64,000 nt of DNA from Planctomycetia bacterium (GTDB taxonomy: Bacteria; Planctomycetota; UBA8108; SXIK01), in NCBI GenBank assembly GCA_005772855.1, contig SXIK01000117.1:1-64000 (forward strand), given 5' to 3'. The translations under genes were made by a program, and so were the position numbers. This document shows, piece after piece, positions 48,325-58,341 of this stretch (the stretch's first letter is position 1; every line of letters starts with the position of its first letter). The notes beneath the pieces were generated by a model. That model searched no databases. It saw only the letters and a list, made by a program, of their open reading frames with translations, and had not been told where the DNA came from.

Positions 48325-51300
48325 TCAAGCGCTCACCTTCGGTCTGTTCTTGAGCCGCCGGCACCGCTCGAAGTAAAAGAGGACCGGAATGAAAATGTCG
48401 ATCACCTCGTCAGCCACGAGGATGCCCCCAAGAATCGGGGCCGCCATGGGGCGCATGTATTCGGCGCCCACCCCTGTGGCCCAGAGCATTGGAATCAGGG
48501 CAAGGAGCGTCGTGGCCTCCGTGAGGAGCTTGGGGCGCAAACGGTGCACGGCGCCCTCGATGACGGCCTCGCGAATCTCCTCCTCAGTCTGGATCTTCTC
48601 CATGCCTCCACGTTTCTCGATGGCCTCCCTGAGGTAGACGAGCATGACAATGCTGGTCTCGGTGGCGAGGCCAAAACAAGCAATGTAGCCCACCCAGACC
48701 GCCACGCTGAAGTTGCCGCTCACATCGACGCCCAGTTTCGGGAGCAGGTACTGGAAGAGCGCGCCGCCGGCGACAGCGCCCGGAACGGCGAGAAACATTA
48801 GGAGGGTGTCGGGGAAGTCCTTGTAGGTCCAGTACAGGAGAACGAAAATAATGAGGAGCACGAGTGGAAGGATCAGAGAGAGCGTCTTCTGCGCTCGGAC
48901 TTGATGCTCGAACTGCCCGCTCCACTCGACGTAGAAGCCTTCTGGCAGCTTCACCTTCGATGCCACCTGCTGCTGCGCCTCCTCCACAAAGCCCACAATG
49001 TCACGCTCCCGCACGTTGAGCGAGACGAATGTCCTGAGGAGCCCGTTTTCGCTCTTGATCATGCTCGGGCCTTGCACGATCTTCACGTCGGCCACCAGCG
49101 AGAGTGGAACCTGGCGCAGGCGCGGCCGCGACACGGGCGTCGTGGAAGCCTGAGGCGGGGTCAGCTTCATGGCCGAGGTGCTCGCGTAGGCAGCGCCGCC
49201 CATGCCGCCTCCTGAGCCATCTGCCGTCGGAACACTCGAACTGCTGCCCATGGACCTTCCCGGGCGAGGGGGAGCATCGCGTGTTGGCATGCTCAAGGAC
49301 CCTTCCGAGGCCGTGGCGGGCACCAGGATTCTCTTCACGCTTTCTTCATCCTCCCGCCACTCTCTGGGATAGCGAATGCGGACCGGAAAGCGTCGCCGCC
49401 CCTCCACCGTCATTGTGACGTCCTTGCCCCCCAGCGCGATCTCGATCGTGTTTTGAATGTCATCCACGGCCACTCCGTAGCGCGCGGCCCGCTCTCGATC
49501 GATCAAGATTTCGAGGTAGTTTTCCCCGACGATCTGATCCGGGGTGACATCGGCAGCGCCCGGGACGCTCCGGAGAACCTCGGCGATCTGGTTCGAGACG
49601 GTTTGTAGCCCATCGAGGCTGTTTCCGAACACCTTGACGCCGATTTGCGTGCGAACCCCCGTGGAGAGCATGTCGATGCGATTGATGATCGGCTGCGTCC
49701 AGATGTTGCTCCAGCCGGGCACCTGGAGGTCTGAGTCCAGCTCACGGACCAGGTCACTCTTGAGCTTCCGCCACAAATAGAGACTGCTCCCGAGCGCCTT
49801 TACCCGGTCGGTCCCGATCCTCCCGAGATCATCGGTGCCCGGCTCGCGCACAAGAATCTTCTCGGAATGCGCTCTCGCAACAGCCGCCGTGACGAGCAGC
49901 CTCGTGATGACCTCGGGGGCACGATCCTCGAGCTCCCAGTTGAGCGACCGGATTTTATCTCTGGCGAGCCGCGAGCACTGACTCTCGAGCACTTCGCGCA
50001 AGTCCTCGAACAGGCTCGTCTCCTTCTGGCCGGTCACGACCTGAAAGGGTTCCACGAAACTTGAGAAGAAGGTCGGCGGCTTGACGAAGAGGTCGGGTCG
50101 CCCTTCCATGGCTTCCGACGACGCAAGAACCTTCGCGACCAGGTTGGCAGCCCGCGTCACGTCCTCGAGCAGAATCCACTCGGCGAACTTCGGAGCAAAC
50201 TCCGCAGCCAGGCGCTCCTCGGCGACGGCCCAGCGGGGCTCGTCAAGCGGTCGGGGCAACACCCCCTTCTTCTTCAAGAAGGAAGTGAGCTCATCCTTGA
50301 GTGTGCGCAGAAGCAACCGTGCCCGGAGAGGTTGATGCTCACGGATTCTTTGAGTGCTCAGCTCGCGCATTTGACGATCGAAGAGAGTCGCCGCTTCCAT
50401 CGCTGAGGAGCTCTCAAGATCTCGACGGCGCTCTTCGGGAAGCGCCTGGAGCAGTCCGGTGTCCGTGAGCGCCCGGATCACTGCGCCCGCCTCCTGGAGA
50501 ACTTCGTGGAATTGCAGTTTTCTCTTGGGCCACTCCTCCTTGGGTCGGAGCGTGACGATGGTCTCGACCATGTCAAGGGGCGCTGGATCGGTGGGAGTTT
50601 CGACTCGGCCGAGTTTTCCCACCACCTGGTGTACTTCAGGGAAATCCCGGATGAGGACGTTACGTTCCTTGATATCGCTGGAGGCCTGCGTGATGTTCAC
50701 GCTGGGCTGCGTAATCGGCATGTCCATGATGGACAGCTCGTCGAGGGGCGGCATGAACTCCTCTCCCAGCGGTTTGATGACCTTGAAGCTGACAATTGCG
50801 GCAACAAAGAAGATCGCGAAACAAGCCATCTTTTGCCTGGCAACAAACATCGTCGAGGCGCCAATGAGGAAGGGGGCGCCCGCCACGAAAAAAATCCACG
50901 GCGACTTGTGAGGGAAGATGGGCAGGCTGACGATCAGGAACAATCCCGTGATCACGACGATCACGTCGGGGTGCCTCAAAAAGAGCTCAAGGAGGGGTCT
51001 GTAGATGTTCACGAGCGATCTGACAAGCCAGACCTCCTCCTGCGACTTGAGCCGTCCTCTCACGAAGGTCGGGATCAGCGCAGGAACCAGCGTAATGGCG
51101 AGTAGCGCAACCCCGAGAAGCGCGAACGACTTCGTGTAGGCAAGCGGGTTGAACATCTTGCCCTCGAGACCATCGAGAATGAAGACCGGCGTGAACGAGA
51201 GCAGCATGATCAGGATTGAGAAGAAGAGCGGCCTGCCCACGACCTGGCAGGCATCCAGCACAAGCTGTCGTGTGTCGCCTTCCACCTTGCGACCACGAAA

Positions 51301-52548
51301 ATGCTCCTCCAGGCGGTTGTAGGCGTTCTCCGTCATGACGATCCCGGCGTCCACGAGGACGCCAATCGAGATGGCTATCCCCGAGAGGCTCATGATGTTC
51401 GAGGGGATCTTCATGTAGCGCATGAAGATGAAGGATACGAGCACCGCCAGAGGCAGTGTGACGCAGATGACAAACGCGCTGCGCCAGTGCCACAGGACGA
51501 GAAAGACAACGAGGCTTGCAATCGCGATCTCCTCGATGAGCGTTCGCTTGAGCGTATCAATGGAAGCCTGTATGAGGCCCGTGCGGTCGTAGACTGGCAC
51601 GATGCGTACGCTCTCGGGGAGACCTGCCTGAAGCTGATGAATACGCTCTTTCACACGGTTGATCACCTCGAGTGGGTTCTCCCCGTGACGCATCATGATG
51701 ACACCGCCGACGGCCTCGCGGCCGTCCTTCTCGAGCACCCCACGGCGGAAAGCAGGCCCCAGCTGCACGGTGCCCAGCGCTGCCACCGTGATGGGCACAC
51801 CGTTCCGTTCGGTCACGACGACGTGCCGTAGGTCATCGACGCTTCGAATCCACCCCAGGCCGCGCACAATGTATTCGGCGCCGCCCTTCTGGAGCACCTT
51901 TCCACCCACCGAGGAGTTGGCACCCTGGACTGCGCCAAAAACCTGTCCGAGGCTGACGTCGAAGGCGCGCAGCTTTCCCGGATCGACGTCGATTTGATAC
52001 TCGCGCACGAACCCGCCGATGCTCGCGACCTCGGCCACGCCAGGGACGTAAAGCTGATAGCGTACGTACCAGTCCTGGATCACACGGAGCTCGTCAAGGC
52101 TCTTGCCCTCGCCCTCGACCGTGTACCAGAATATCTGGCCGAGCGCAGTGGAGTCGGCGGCCATGTAGGGGACGACGCCCGAGGGAAGGAAGGTCGCTGC
52201 GGTCGACAGCCGTTCCAGCACTCGTTGCCGCGCGAAATAGAAATCAATGTGCTCGTCGAAAATGAGCGTGATCATGGAGAAGCCAAGCTCACTTGTCGCA
52301 CGGACAGACTTGACCCCGGCCAGGCCCTGGAGGTTAACGCTCAGGGGGTAGGTGATCTGATCCTCCACTTCCCGCGGGCTGCGACCCGACCAGTCCGCCC
52401 ATACAATCACCTGGTTCTCTGAGAGATCCGGGATCGCGTCAACCGGAGTCCTCGTGATGGAGTAGATGCCCCAGCCAGTCAGGGCCAGCGCTCCAAGGAG
52501 CACAAAGGTCCGGTTTTGGACCGAGAACGCTATGATTCTGGCAATCAT
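48325..52548 (-). CDS. CusA-type heavy-metal RND efflux pump with large insertions
   Basis: The 1407-residue product is a CzcA/CusA family inner-membrane proton-driven pump, about 350 residues longer than usual. The N-terminus (DAIPDLSENQVIVWADWSGR), GGVIMMRHGENPLEVINRVK and SGIAISIGVLVDAGIVMTEN are standard. The methionines that bind Cu(I)/Ag(I) in E. coli CusA have counterparts in MDMPITQP (Met610), APLDMVET (Met660) and RIDMLSTG (Met960), so a copper/silver pump is favoured. Additions are a pair of extra membrane segments near 525-590, a charged roughly 255-residue insertion (about 677-932) inside the periplasmic domain, and a Ser/Gly-rich insertion (about 1078-1145). It overlaps the adaptor gene by four bases and ends the operon. 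Confidence 0.93.
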   Translation of the reverse strand: MIARIIAFSVQNRTFVLLGALALTGWGIYSITRTPVDAIPDLSENQVIVWADWSGRSPREVEDQITYPLSVNLQGLAGVKSVRATSELGFSMITLIFDEHIDFYFARQRVLERLSTAATFLPSGVVPYMAADSTALGQIFWYTVEGEGKSLDELRVIQDWYVRYQLYVPGVAEVASIGGFVREYQIDVDPGKLRAFDVSLGQVFGAVQGANSSVGGKVLQKGGAEYIVRGLGWIRSVDDLRHVVVTERNGVPITVAALGTVQLGPAFRRGVLEKDGREAVGGVIMMRHGENPLEVINRVKERIHQLQAGLPESVRIVPVYDRTGLIQASIDTLKRTLIEEIAIASLVVFLVLWHWRSAFVICVTLPLAVLVSFIFMRYMKIPSNIMSLSGIAISIGVLVDAGIVMTENAYNRLEEHFRGRKVEGDTRQLVLDACQVVGRPLFFSILIMLLSFTPVFILDGLEGKMFNPLAYTKSFALLGVALLAITLVPALIPTFVRGRLKSQEEVWLVRSLVNIYRPLLELFLRHPDVIVVITGLFLIVSLPIFPHKSPWIFFVAGAPFLIGASTMFVARQKMACFAIFFVAAIVSFKVIKPLGEEFMPPLDELSIMDMPITQPSVNITQASSDIKERNVLIRDFPEVHQVVGKLGRVETPTDPAPLDMVETIVTLRPKEEWPKRKLQFHEVLQEAGAVIRALTDTGLLQALPEERRRDLESSSAMEAATLFDRQMRELSTQRIREHQPLRARLLLRTLKDELTSFLKKKGVLPRPLDEPRWAVAEERLAAEFAPKFAEWILLEDVTRAANLVAKVLASSEAMEGRPDLFVKPPTFFSSFVEPFQVVTGQKETSLFEDLREVLESQCSRLARDKIRSLNWELEDRAPEVITRLLVTAAVARAHSEKILVREPGTDDLGRIGTDRVKALGSSLYLWRKLKSDLVRELDSDLQVPGWSNIWTQPIINRIDMLSTGVRTQIGVKVFGNSLDGLQTVSNQIAEVLRSVPGAADVTPDQIVGENYLEILIDRERAARYGVAVDDIQNTIEIALGGKDVTMTVEGRRRFPVRIRYPREWREDEESVKRILVPATASEGSLSMPTRDAPPRPGRSMGSSSSVPTADGSGGGMGGAAYASTSAMKLTPPQASTTPVSRPRLRQVPLSLVADVKIVQGPSMIKSENGLLRTFVSLNVRERDIVGFVEEAQQQVASKVKLPEGFYVEWSGQFEHQVRAQKTLSLILPLVLLIIFVLLYWTYKDFPDTLLMFLAVPGAVAGGALFQYLLPKLGVDVSGNFSVAVWVGYIACFGLATETSIVMLVYLREAIEKRGGMEKIQTEEEIREAVIEGAVHRLRPKLLTEATTLLALIPMLWATGVGAEYMRPMAAPILGGILVADEVIDIFIPVLFYFERCRRLKNRPKVSA

Positions 52549-54284
52549 CGGTGTACCTCTTGTCCACTGGCTCCAAAGTAACTGGCCCCTGCGCCTGGGT
52601 TGAGCCGAGCCTCGGCATCGAGAAGGAAAGCCCCGGCAGTCACCACGCGGTCGCCAGCGCCGAGTCCGCGCAGCACCTGATAGTGCTCACCGGAGCGCGG
52701 GCCAATTGAGACGTTAACGGATTCAAACACGCCGCCTGAGCGCTCAATGAAGACCGTCTTGTGCACCCCCGAATCAATGACTGCCGAAAGAGGTACGGCC
52801 AGCACGTTCTCTCGCCGGTAGAGCTTCATCTCGTCCCCGGAGATGGGACAGATCGTCTTGGTGGGCGATGTTCGATCCGGATGGAACGGGCAGGCCCAGA
52901 CGATCTCCGTCTGCACGGGCTCTGCCTCAATTCTGAAAGTGAGCTCCTTGCCGTCCTTCGGGCACATGCCGGGCTTGTCCTGCGAGGCCTCCGGGTGGTC
53001 GGGGCAGGTGTAAACGAGCCGGGAGCCCGGTGGGATCCTGAGCGGCTCGAGCTCCATTTCCCCGCATTGCTCGCACTTGCCGGGCTTGTCGAAGACGAAC
53101 GCCCCGTGCATCTCGCAAACGTAGATCGTGCGCTCGGGCTGCGTGGTGGCGGGAGCCTCCTTCGGCTCGACCCGGGCTGCTGCGGACTCCGGCAGCTCCT
53201 CCATCTTTCCAATGGGGATCTTGAAGAAGGCGCTCACGTACATGCCTTGTTTGAGCTTCTGGTCCTTGTTTTCGACGTTGACGCGCACTTTCACTGTTCG
53301 TGTGGTCAAGTCGATCCCCGACTGCACGTAGGCGACGTCCCCTCGAAACGTCTGGCCCGGGTAGGCTTCGCTTTGAAGCTCGACCGCAAGTCCCGGAGAC
53401 ATGAGGCCGAGGTCGTTCTCGAAGACCTCAGCCTGTACCCAGATGACGGAATCGTCAGCGATGGTGTAAGGATCCTCTCCGACCTGAACGTAGTGTCCCG
53501 CGTGCACATCCTTCTTGTAGACCACTCCGCTCACGGGTGAGTAGATGGTCAGCCGAGAATCGGCCTTGCGGGACTTCTCAAGCTCGGCGATTTGGGCATC
53601 CGTCACCCCCCAGAGCCGGAGACGCTGCTCGGCTGCCTCGGCGAGGCGTCTGGCGCGAGAGCGAGCCTCGCCATCGTGCTGAGGCTGAGCCGTGATTTCC
53701 TCGAGGCTCTTCTTCGCAAGAAGGTACTCTTCCTGCGTGGTCACAAGGTCGGGGCTGTAGATCTTGTAGAGAGGATCGCCAGCCTGGACTCTGGCTCCCT
53801 CGAAATCAACAAAGAGCTGCTCAACCCGCCCCGCGATGCGGACACTCAGGTCGGTGATGCGTCGCTCGTCATACTCGATGACGCCAACCGTGCGGAGCTC
53901 CCGGACGAGGGGCCGGTACTCGATCGCCTCGGTGGCTGCTCTGGCTTGACGGATCCTGTAGGGGGATAGCTGGAGCCTTGAGAGCACGTCAGGAGGAAGC
54001 TCCTCCTTCGAGCCGCGTTTGCGTTGCGAGAGAGCCATCCCACAGGTGGGGCAGTTCGTCTTCTCATTGCGCACGACGGTCGGGTGCATGGGGCAGTACC
54101 ACTCGTATACACTTGTGGCGTCGTGGTCAGTTCGTTTCGCCGGGCGCATCAGGCGATCGGTGAAGTTCAAGATGCGGTCCCAGTTGCCGACGATCGCCCC
54201 TATTGCGATGAACGCGAAGAGAAATCTCAGCCTCACAATGAGAACGCTGAAGATTGAAATCGACCGGGTCCTGTCATTTTTCAT
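52545..54284 (-). CDS. CusB-type periplasmic adaptor with four heavy-metal-binding modules
   Basis: The 579-residue product is the membrane fusion protein of the efflux system. An N-terminal membrane anchor (about 16-36) precedes a metal-binding module YWCPMHP-like at 60-85 (EWYCPMHPTVVRNEKTNCPT, CGM). The adaptor core (hairpin, lipoyl and barrel parts) spans about 100-360. Then, unusually, three more such modules are inserted in tandem: YVCEMHGAFVFDKPGKCEQC (about 388), YTCPDHPEASQDKPGMCPKD (about 425) and WACPFHPDRTSPTKTICPIS (about 463). The C-terminal membrane-proximal domain resumes near 493 (VLAVPLSAVIDSGVHKTVFI). Four-base overlaps join it to both neighbours. Confidence 0.9.
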   Translation of the reverse strand: MKNDRTRSISIFSVLIVRLRFLFAFIAIGAIVGNWDRILNFTDRLMRPAKRTDHDATSVYEWYCPMHPTVVRNEKTNCPTCGMALSQRKRGSKEELPPDVLSRLQLSPYRIRQARAATEAIEYRPLVRELRTVGVIEYDERRITDLSVRIAGRVEQLFVDFEGARVQAGDPLYKIYSPDLVTTQEEYLLAKKSLEEITAQPQHDGEARSRARRLAEAAEQRLRLWGVTDAQIAELEKSRKADSRLTIYSPVSGVVYKKDVHAGHYVQVGEDPYTIADDSVIWVQAEVFENDLGLMSPGLAVELQSEAYPGQTFRGDVAYVQSGIDLTTRTVKVRVNVENKDQKLKQGMYVSAFFKIPIGKMEELPESAAARVEPKEAPATTQPERTIYVCEMHGAFVFDKPGKCEQCGEMELEPLRIPPGSRLVYTCPDHPEASQDKPGMCPKDGKELTFRIEAEPVQTEIVWACPFHPDRTSPTKTICPISGDEMKLYRRENVLAVPLSAVIDSGVHKTVFIERSGGVFESVNVSIGPRSGEHYQVLRGLGAGDRVVTAGAFLLDAEARLNPGAGASYFGASGQEVHR

Positions 54285-55627
54285 CGTGGTTCACTCACAT
54301 TGGATCCTGAAGCCTGCTCGAGGTCGGCACGAGCCGACTCAAACTCGGCGAGGGCTCGGTAGAGGCGGAGCTCGACGTCTCGCAGGGATCGCTCGGCCAC
54401 GATAAGATCGAGAAAGCTCGTCTTGTCGTTCTCGTAGCTCGAACGGGTCACCTCGACGTTTTGCCTGGCCTTCGGGAGCAGCTCTCCCTGAGTCAGCAGG
54501 TACGAGGTGCGGGAAGCCTCGACTCGCAGGTAGGCGTCCCTGATCTCGAAGAAGACTTGCCGGGCGCCGCGATCGGCGGCGAGCTCCTCGGCCCGGAGCT
54601 CGTGGCGGCTCTTGCGGGCCTCGGCGGCTTTCTTGCCACTTAGCCACGGCAAGTTGATGCTCACGAATCCGCCCCAGGCGTCGTCGGAGCGGGGGACTTG
54701 CCAGTAATCGACGCCAGCCATCAGATCAGGTAGCCAGGCGTCCTTCTCCGCGAAGCTCACGGCTGCCCGGGCGGCGGCCACACGGTGTTCGAGAGCGCGA
54801 AGCTCCGGCCGGGTCTCCATGGCCTTCTCCAGGGCAGCCCCGAGATCGACTCGTCCCTCGGTGAGCACGACCTCTCCTGGCTTGCCGAGCGGCGCGTCCA
54901 CTCGCCGGTTGAGCAGAGTGTTGATCTCGGCCTTCGCCGATTCGATTCGCTGCTCGAGCGCGATCACATCATTGTGAAGCATGACAAGCTCGATCTGTGC
55001 CTTGAGAACGTCCTGCTGGAGCGCGGTGCCGTTCCGGAAGCGGGATTCGGTCACGCGCTCGAAGTCCTCGAGCAAAGTCACATGCCGGATGTGGATCTCA
55101 AGCTCCCTTGTGTACATGAAGTAGGCAAAATAGGCCTTCTTCATGCGTTGGATGATCTCGCTCTGCGATGCTCTGAAGAGCTCGTGCTGAGCCTGGGCAC
55201 TTGCAAGTGCCGACTCGGAGCGCGCCCTGAGCTTTCCCGGAAATGGAAAGCTCTGTGAGAATCCAAACATAATGTCTGCCGCTCGATCGAAGCCTAGAGG
55301 CCTTTGAAGCGGCACCGCTTCCACCTCGATCTTGAAGACGGGATCCTCCATCGAGCCTGCGCTCTTGACGTCCTCGAGGGCAGCCCGAGTGCGGGATCTC
55401 GCCTCCCCCAGCCGTGGGTTTTGGCGCAACGCCTCGTCGATGAGCGTATTCAAGTCAACGGTGTGGGCGAAGAGCTCGAGGGTTGCCTGCGGATCGATAA
55501 TGCGGGGAGGCCGGGGTAACGCTGGTTGTTCAAGGCGATCCTCCAGCAAGCTCCGCTCGTTGCGGACAGCGGGCGTGAGGCAGCCACTTGCGAGAACAAA
55601 CGGGAAGAGAACGTGGAGGCGGGGCAT
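54281..55627 (-). CDS. TolC/CusC-type outer membrane efflux protein
   Basis: The 448-residue product begins with a lipoprotein signal (MPRLHVLFPFVLASGC, Cys16), as in CusC-like factors. Long coiled-coil helices dominate: LIDEALRQNPRLGEARSRTR and RTRAALEDVKSAG in the first half, and ALEKAMETRPELRALEHRVA starting the second repeat. This is the duplicated outer-membrane efflux fold. GGAGGG precedes the ATG at 55627. The stop overlaps the adaptor start by four bases, forming the order outer factor-adaptor-pump. Confidence 0.92.
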   Translation of the reverse strand: MPRLHVLFPFVLASGCLTPAVRNERSLLEDRLEQPALPRPPRIIDPQATLELFAHTVDLNTLIDEALRQNPRLGEARSRTRAALEDVKSAGSMEDPVFKIEVEAVPLQRPLGFDRAADIMFGFSQSFPFPGKLRARSESALASAQAQHELFRASQSEIIQRMKKAYFAYFMYTRELEIHIRHVTLLEDFERVTESRFRNGTALQQDVLKAQIELVMLHNDVIALEQRIESAKAEINTLLNRRVDAPLGKPGEVVLTEGRVDLGAALEKAMETRPELRALEHRVAAARAAVSFAEKDAWLPDLMAGVDYWQVPRSDDAWGGFVSINLPWLSGKKAAEARKSRHELRAEELAADRGARQVFFEIRDAYLRVEASRTSYLLTQGELLPKARQNVEVTRSSYENDKTSFLDLIVAERSLRDVELRLYRALAEFESARADLEQASGSNVSEPR

Positions 55628-55682
55628 GAGCCCTCCTGGTAAGAGCAGCGGAAATGAAGCGAACCGAGAGAGCCGATTCGGA

Positions 55683-56126
55683 TCAAATCAGGAGGGCACA
55701 GTGAGCGATGAAAAGGGGAATTCCGCTAACATGAAGCGGTGATCGCTCGTGCCGGGTGGGCTCGTGAAATCGGACAGTGGCCTCGAAAAAGGCGGGGGGG
55801 ATGCAGACGAGGAGTGCGGTCCGAGCGCGGGAGTGTTCCAGCTTGGCCTTCCACGCGGTCTCGCCCGATAGGCGCACCGCGGGGCCCGTCAAGCCCTTCT
55901 TCTCAAGACTGAGGCTGCAGCAAACGCTGCGGATCTCGTGAGTCACGTTCGCACCCGAAGCCTGGAGACCCGAGGTCTCGTCCGGGCACTGTCCGCTGGC
56001 GCTGCAGCAGCACTCGGCTGCGGTTCGCCGACCCGACATTTCGCAGTCGTAGACTGCCGTCACGGAAACGATATTGCCGAGGACGACCGTGAGGGCCAGA
56101 AAATAGGTCACGAGTGCCTGCTGCAT
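55683..56126 (-). CDS. Small secreted cysteine-rich protein upstream of the efflux operon
   Basis: The 147-residue product has a signal peptide (MQQALVTYFLALTVVLGNIV), then a cysteine-dense segment (residues about 28-72: VYDCEMSGRRTAAECCCSAS and SVCCSLSLEK) with seven cysteines in total. No family recognised. It lies 55 bases before the outer-membrane gene on the same strand, so it is probably the first gene of the metal efflux operon; a periplasmic metal-binding or sensing role is inference. The C-terminal 60 residues are unremarkable and may be poorly conserved. A second hydrophobic stretch ends the protein. Confidence 0.65.
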   Translation of the reverse strand: MQQALVTYFLALTVVLGNIVSVTAVYDCEMSGRRTAAECCCSASGQCPDETSGLQASGANVTHEIRSVCCSLSLEKKGLTGPAVRLSGETAWKAKLEHSRARTALLVCIPPAFFEATVRFHEPTRHERSPLHVSGIPLFIAHCALLI

Positions 56127-56323
56127 GAACCATGAATTCTTTGGCCCAGCCTCATGGAAGTCAAGCGCTTGGTTCCAGCTGATTGGGAAGATGACGGATC
56201 GTCAGGGCCGCTATTGTTGAAGAGCTTGAGTTGCCCGGGGTCGAGACGGGCAGACGCGGTGCGCACCTTGCTTGGCCCAATGGAGAAAGCGAGACTTGAT
56301 GGGGCTCCCGGGCGTGTAGCGGG

Positions 56324-58321
56324 CTATTCCCCACGCTTGGCCCGCCGCGTGGCGCTCTTTCGGTGGGGGCGATACCCGCCTGAAGGCTTGCCAGGCAGAC
56401 GATGCACGAAGTCCGCACCGGCCTCCTCGTTCGCGCGCTTTCTCCTCTCCTCGAGTGCGTCTGGAGGCGGCCGTGAGGGGATCAGTGCGTCGCATCCGTC
56501 GCCGATCAGGTTGCCCCGGCCAGCCTCCAGGAGCGCCTTGCGGACCTCGAAGTAATTCTCCGGCTTGAAGAACTGGAGGAGCGACCGCTGCAGCTTGCGC
56601 TCTCGCATTTTCCTGGCGATGTGGACGGGCTTCTTCGTCATGGGATCGATGCCCGTGTAGTACATCGCAGTGGCGACGTCCATGGGTGCGGGGATGAAGT
56701 CCTGCACCTGGTCGGGCCGGTAGCCGTTCCGCTTGAGAAACAGGGCCAGGTCGATCATGGCGTTCAGATCGGAACCGGGATGGCTCGAGATGAAGTAGGG
56801 GATCAAGTACTGCTTCTTCCCGGCCCTCTTCGAGGCCTCATTGAACTGCCTTGCGAAGACTCCGAAGTCGTTGATCGACGGTTTCTTCATCATCGTGAGC
56901 ACCTCCGGGTCCGTGTGCTCCGGGGCGATTTTCAAGTACCCGCCGACGTGGTGTGCAGCCAGCTCCTTGATGTACTCGGGTTCGAGCCTCGCCAGGTCCA
57001 TGCGGATGCCGCTGGCCACGAGGACCTTGCGGATCCCCGGCGTCGTTCGGGCCTGGCGCATGAGGTTCAGGAGCGGACCATGGCTCGTGCCAAGCAGCGG
57101 GCAGATCTTCGGGTGCACGCAGGAGAGCCGGCGGCAGACGGCCTCGATCTCCGGCTTCGTGCAGCGCATCTCGTACATGTTTGCCGTCGGACCGCCGATA
57201 TCGCTCACGACGCCCTTGAAGGAAGGCTCCGCGGCCATCTCTTTGAGCTCCTTGAGCACACTCCCCTCCGAGCGCGACTGGATGGTGCGACCCTGGTGCG
57301 TCGTGATGGAGCAGAAGGTGCACCCGCCGAAGCAGCCCCGCAGAATCGTCACTGAGTCTTTTACCATCTCGTAAGCAGGGATACGTTCCCTGTAGCCCGG
57401 GTGTGGCTTTCGCGTGTATGGGAGGTCGTAAATCTGGTCCATTTCATCCCGTGAGAGTGGGAGGTCGGGCGGGTTCTGGACGACAGCGCGGTCGCTGTGC
57501 CACTGGATGACGACCCGGGCATTGTAAGGGTTTGTCTCGTGGTGGATCATTCGCGTCGCCTCGGCGAATGCGAGTTTGTCGGTCGAGACTTCCTCGAAGC
57601 TGGGGATGGTCACGACGTCCCAACCGTGCTTCCCCGTCGGCGGCGATTCGCTGGCGCCCAGCGCGAACGCGGCGCCCCGAAGATCCCGCAACTCCTTGAG
57701 CGAAGCTCCTGCGTCGAGTCTGCGGGCGATCTCGACGATTTGCCGCTCGCCCATGCCGTAGACGACGAGATCTGCCTTCGAATCAAGCAGGATTGAGCGG
57801 CGCACCTGATCACTCCAGTAGTCGTAGTGCGCTAGCCGCCGGAGCGACGCCTCCACGCCGCCCGCGATGACGGGAACTCCGGGGTATGCCTCCCGGGCAC
57901 GCTGGCAGTAGGGCAAGGTGGCCCTGTCAGGGCGTAGACTGATGCGGCCGCCCGGCGAGTAGGCATCGTCGTTACGCACCTTTCTCGACGCCGTGTAATG
58001 GTTGATCATGGAGTCCATGTTTCCGGCCGAGACGCCGAAGAAGAGCCGTGGTCGTCCGAACGTCCTCCAGGGCTCTGCCGTGCGCCAATCGGGCTGGCTC
58101 AGGATCCCCACCCGGAAGCCAGCGGCCTCGAGCACACGGCCGAGGATGGCCATGGCGAAGCTGGCATGGTCGACGTACGCGTCGCCTGTGACAAATACGA
58201 CGTCGACCTCGCTCCACCCGCGACCCTGCATTTCCTCGCTTGACATGGGGAGAGGCGGCGACGCGCCACGGCCAAAGGTGACGCCGCCGTCGCGAGATTG
58301 GTGCAGCAGCGATGGATTCAT
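56324..58321 (-). CDS. YgiQ family radical SAM protein (UPF0313)
   Basis: The 665-residue product has the YgiQ N-terminus ([40 protein letters not shown]), the radical SAM cluster site [19 protein letters not shown] at about residues 341-359 (CX3CX2C) and the family C-terminus ([20 protein letters not shown]). The function of YgiQ proteins is not known. Starts at 58321 (just beside a palindrome) or, by comparison with relatives, perhaps at 58246 ([11 protein letters not shown]). It stands alone on the minus strand. About 50 residues after the conserved part are basic. Confidence 0.93.
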   Translation of the reverse strand: MNPSLLHQSRDGGVTFGRGASPPLPMSSEEMQGRGWSEVDVVFVTGDAYVDHASFAMAILGRVLEAAGFRVGILSQPDWRTAEPWRTFGRPRLFFGVSAGNMDSMINHYTASRKVRNDDAYSPGGRISLRPDRATLPYCQRAREAYPGVPVIAGGVEASLRRLAHYDYWSDQVRRSILLDSKADLVVYGMGERQIVEIARRLDAGASLKELRDLRGAAFALGASESPPTGKHGWDVVTIPSFEEVSTDKLAFAEATRMIHHETNPYNARVVIQWHSDRAVVQNPPDLPLSRDEMDQIYDLPYTRKPHPGYRERIPAYEMVKDSVTILRGCFGGCTFCSITTHQGRTIQSRSEGSVLKELKEMAAEPSFKGVVSDIGGPTANMYEMRCTKPEIEAVCRRLSCVHPKICPLLGTSHGPLLNLMRQARTTPGIRKVLVASGIRMDLARLEPEYIKELAAHHVGGYLKIAPEHTDPEVLTMMKKPSINDFGVFARQFNEASKRAGKKQYLIPYFISSHPGSDLNAMIDLALFLKRNGYRPDQVQDFIPAPMDVATAMYYTGIDPMTKKPVHIARKMRERKLQRSLLQFFKPENYFEVRKALLEAGRGNLIGDGCDALIPSRPPPDALEERRKRANEEAGADFVHRLPGKPSGGYRPHRKSATRRAKRGE

Positions 58322-58322
58322 G

Positions 58323-58341
58323 CTCCTGATAGTATCAGGAG
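58323..58341 (-). promoter_or_regulatory. Perfect palindrome masking a ribosome site before ygiQ
   Basis: CTCCTGATA at 58323-58331 and TATCAGGAG at 58333-58341 form a perfect 9-bp inverted repeat around one base, one base from the ATG at 58321. On the minus strand AGGAG, the only Shine-Dalgarno-like sequence, is one arm of the palindrome. In RNA it could form only a short-looped hairpin; as DNA it could be an operator. Confidence 0.45.
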
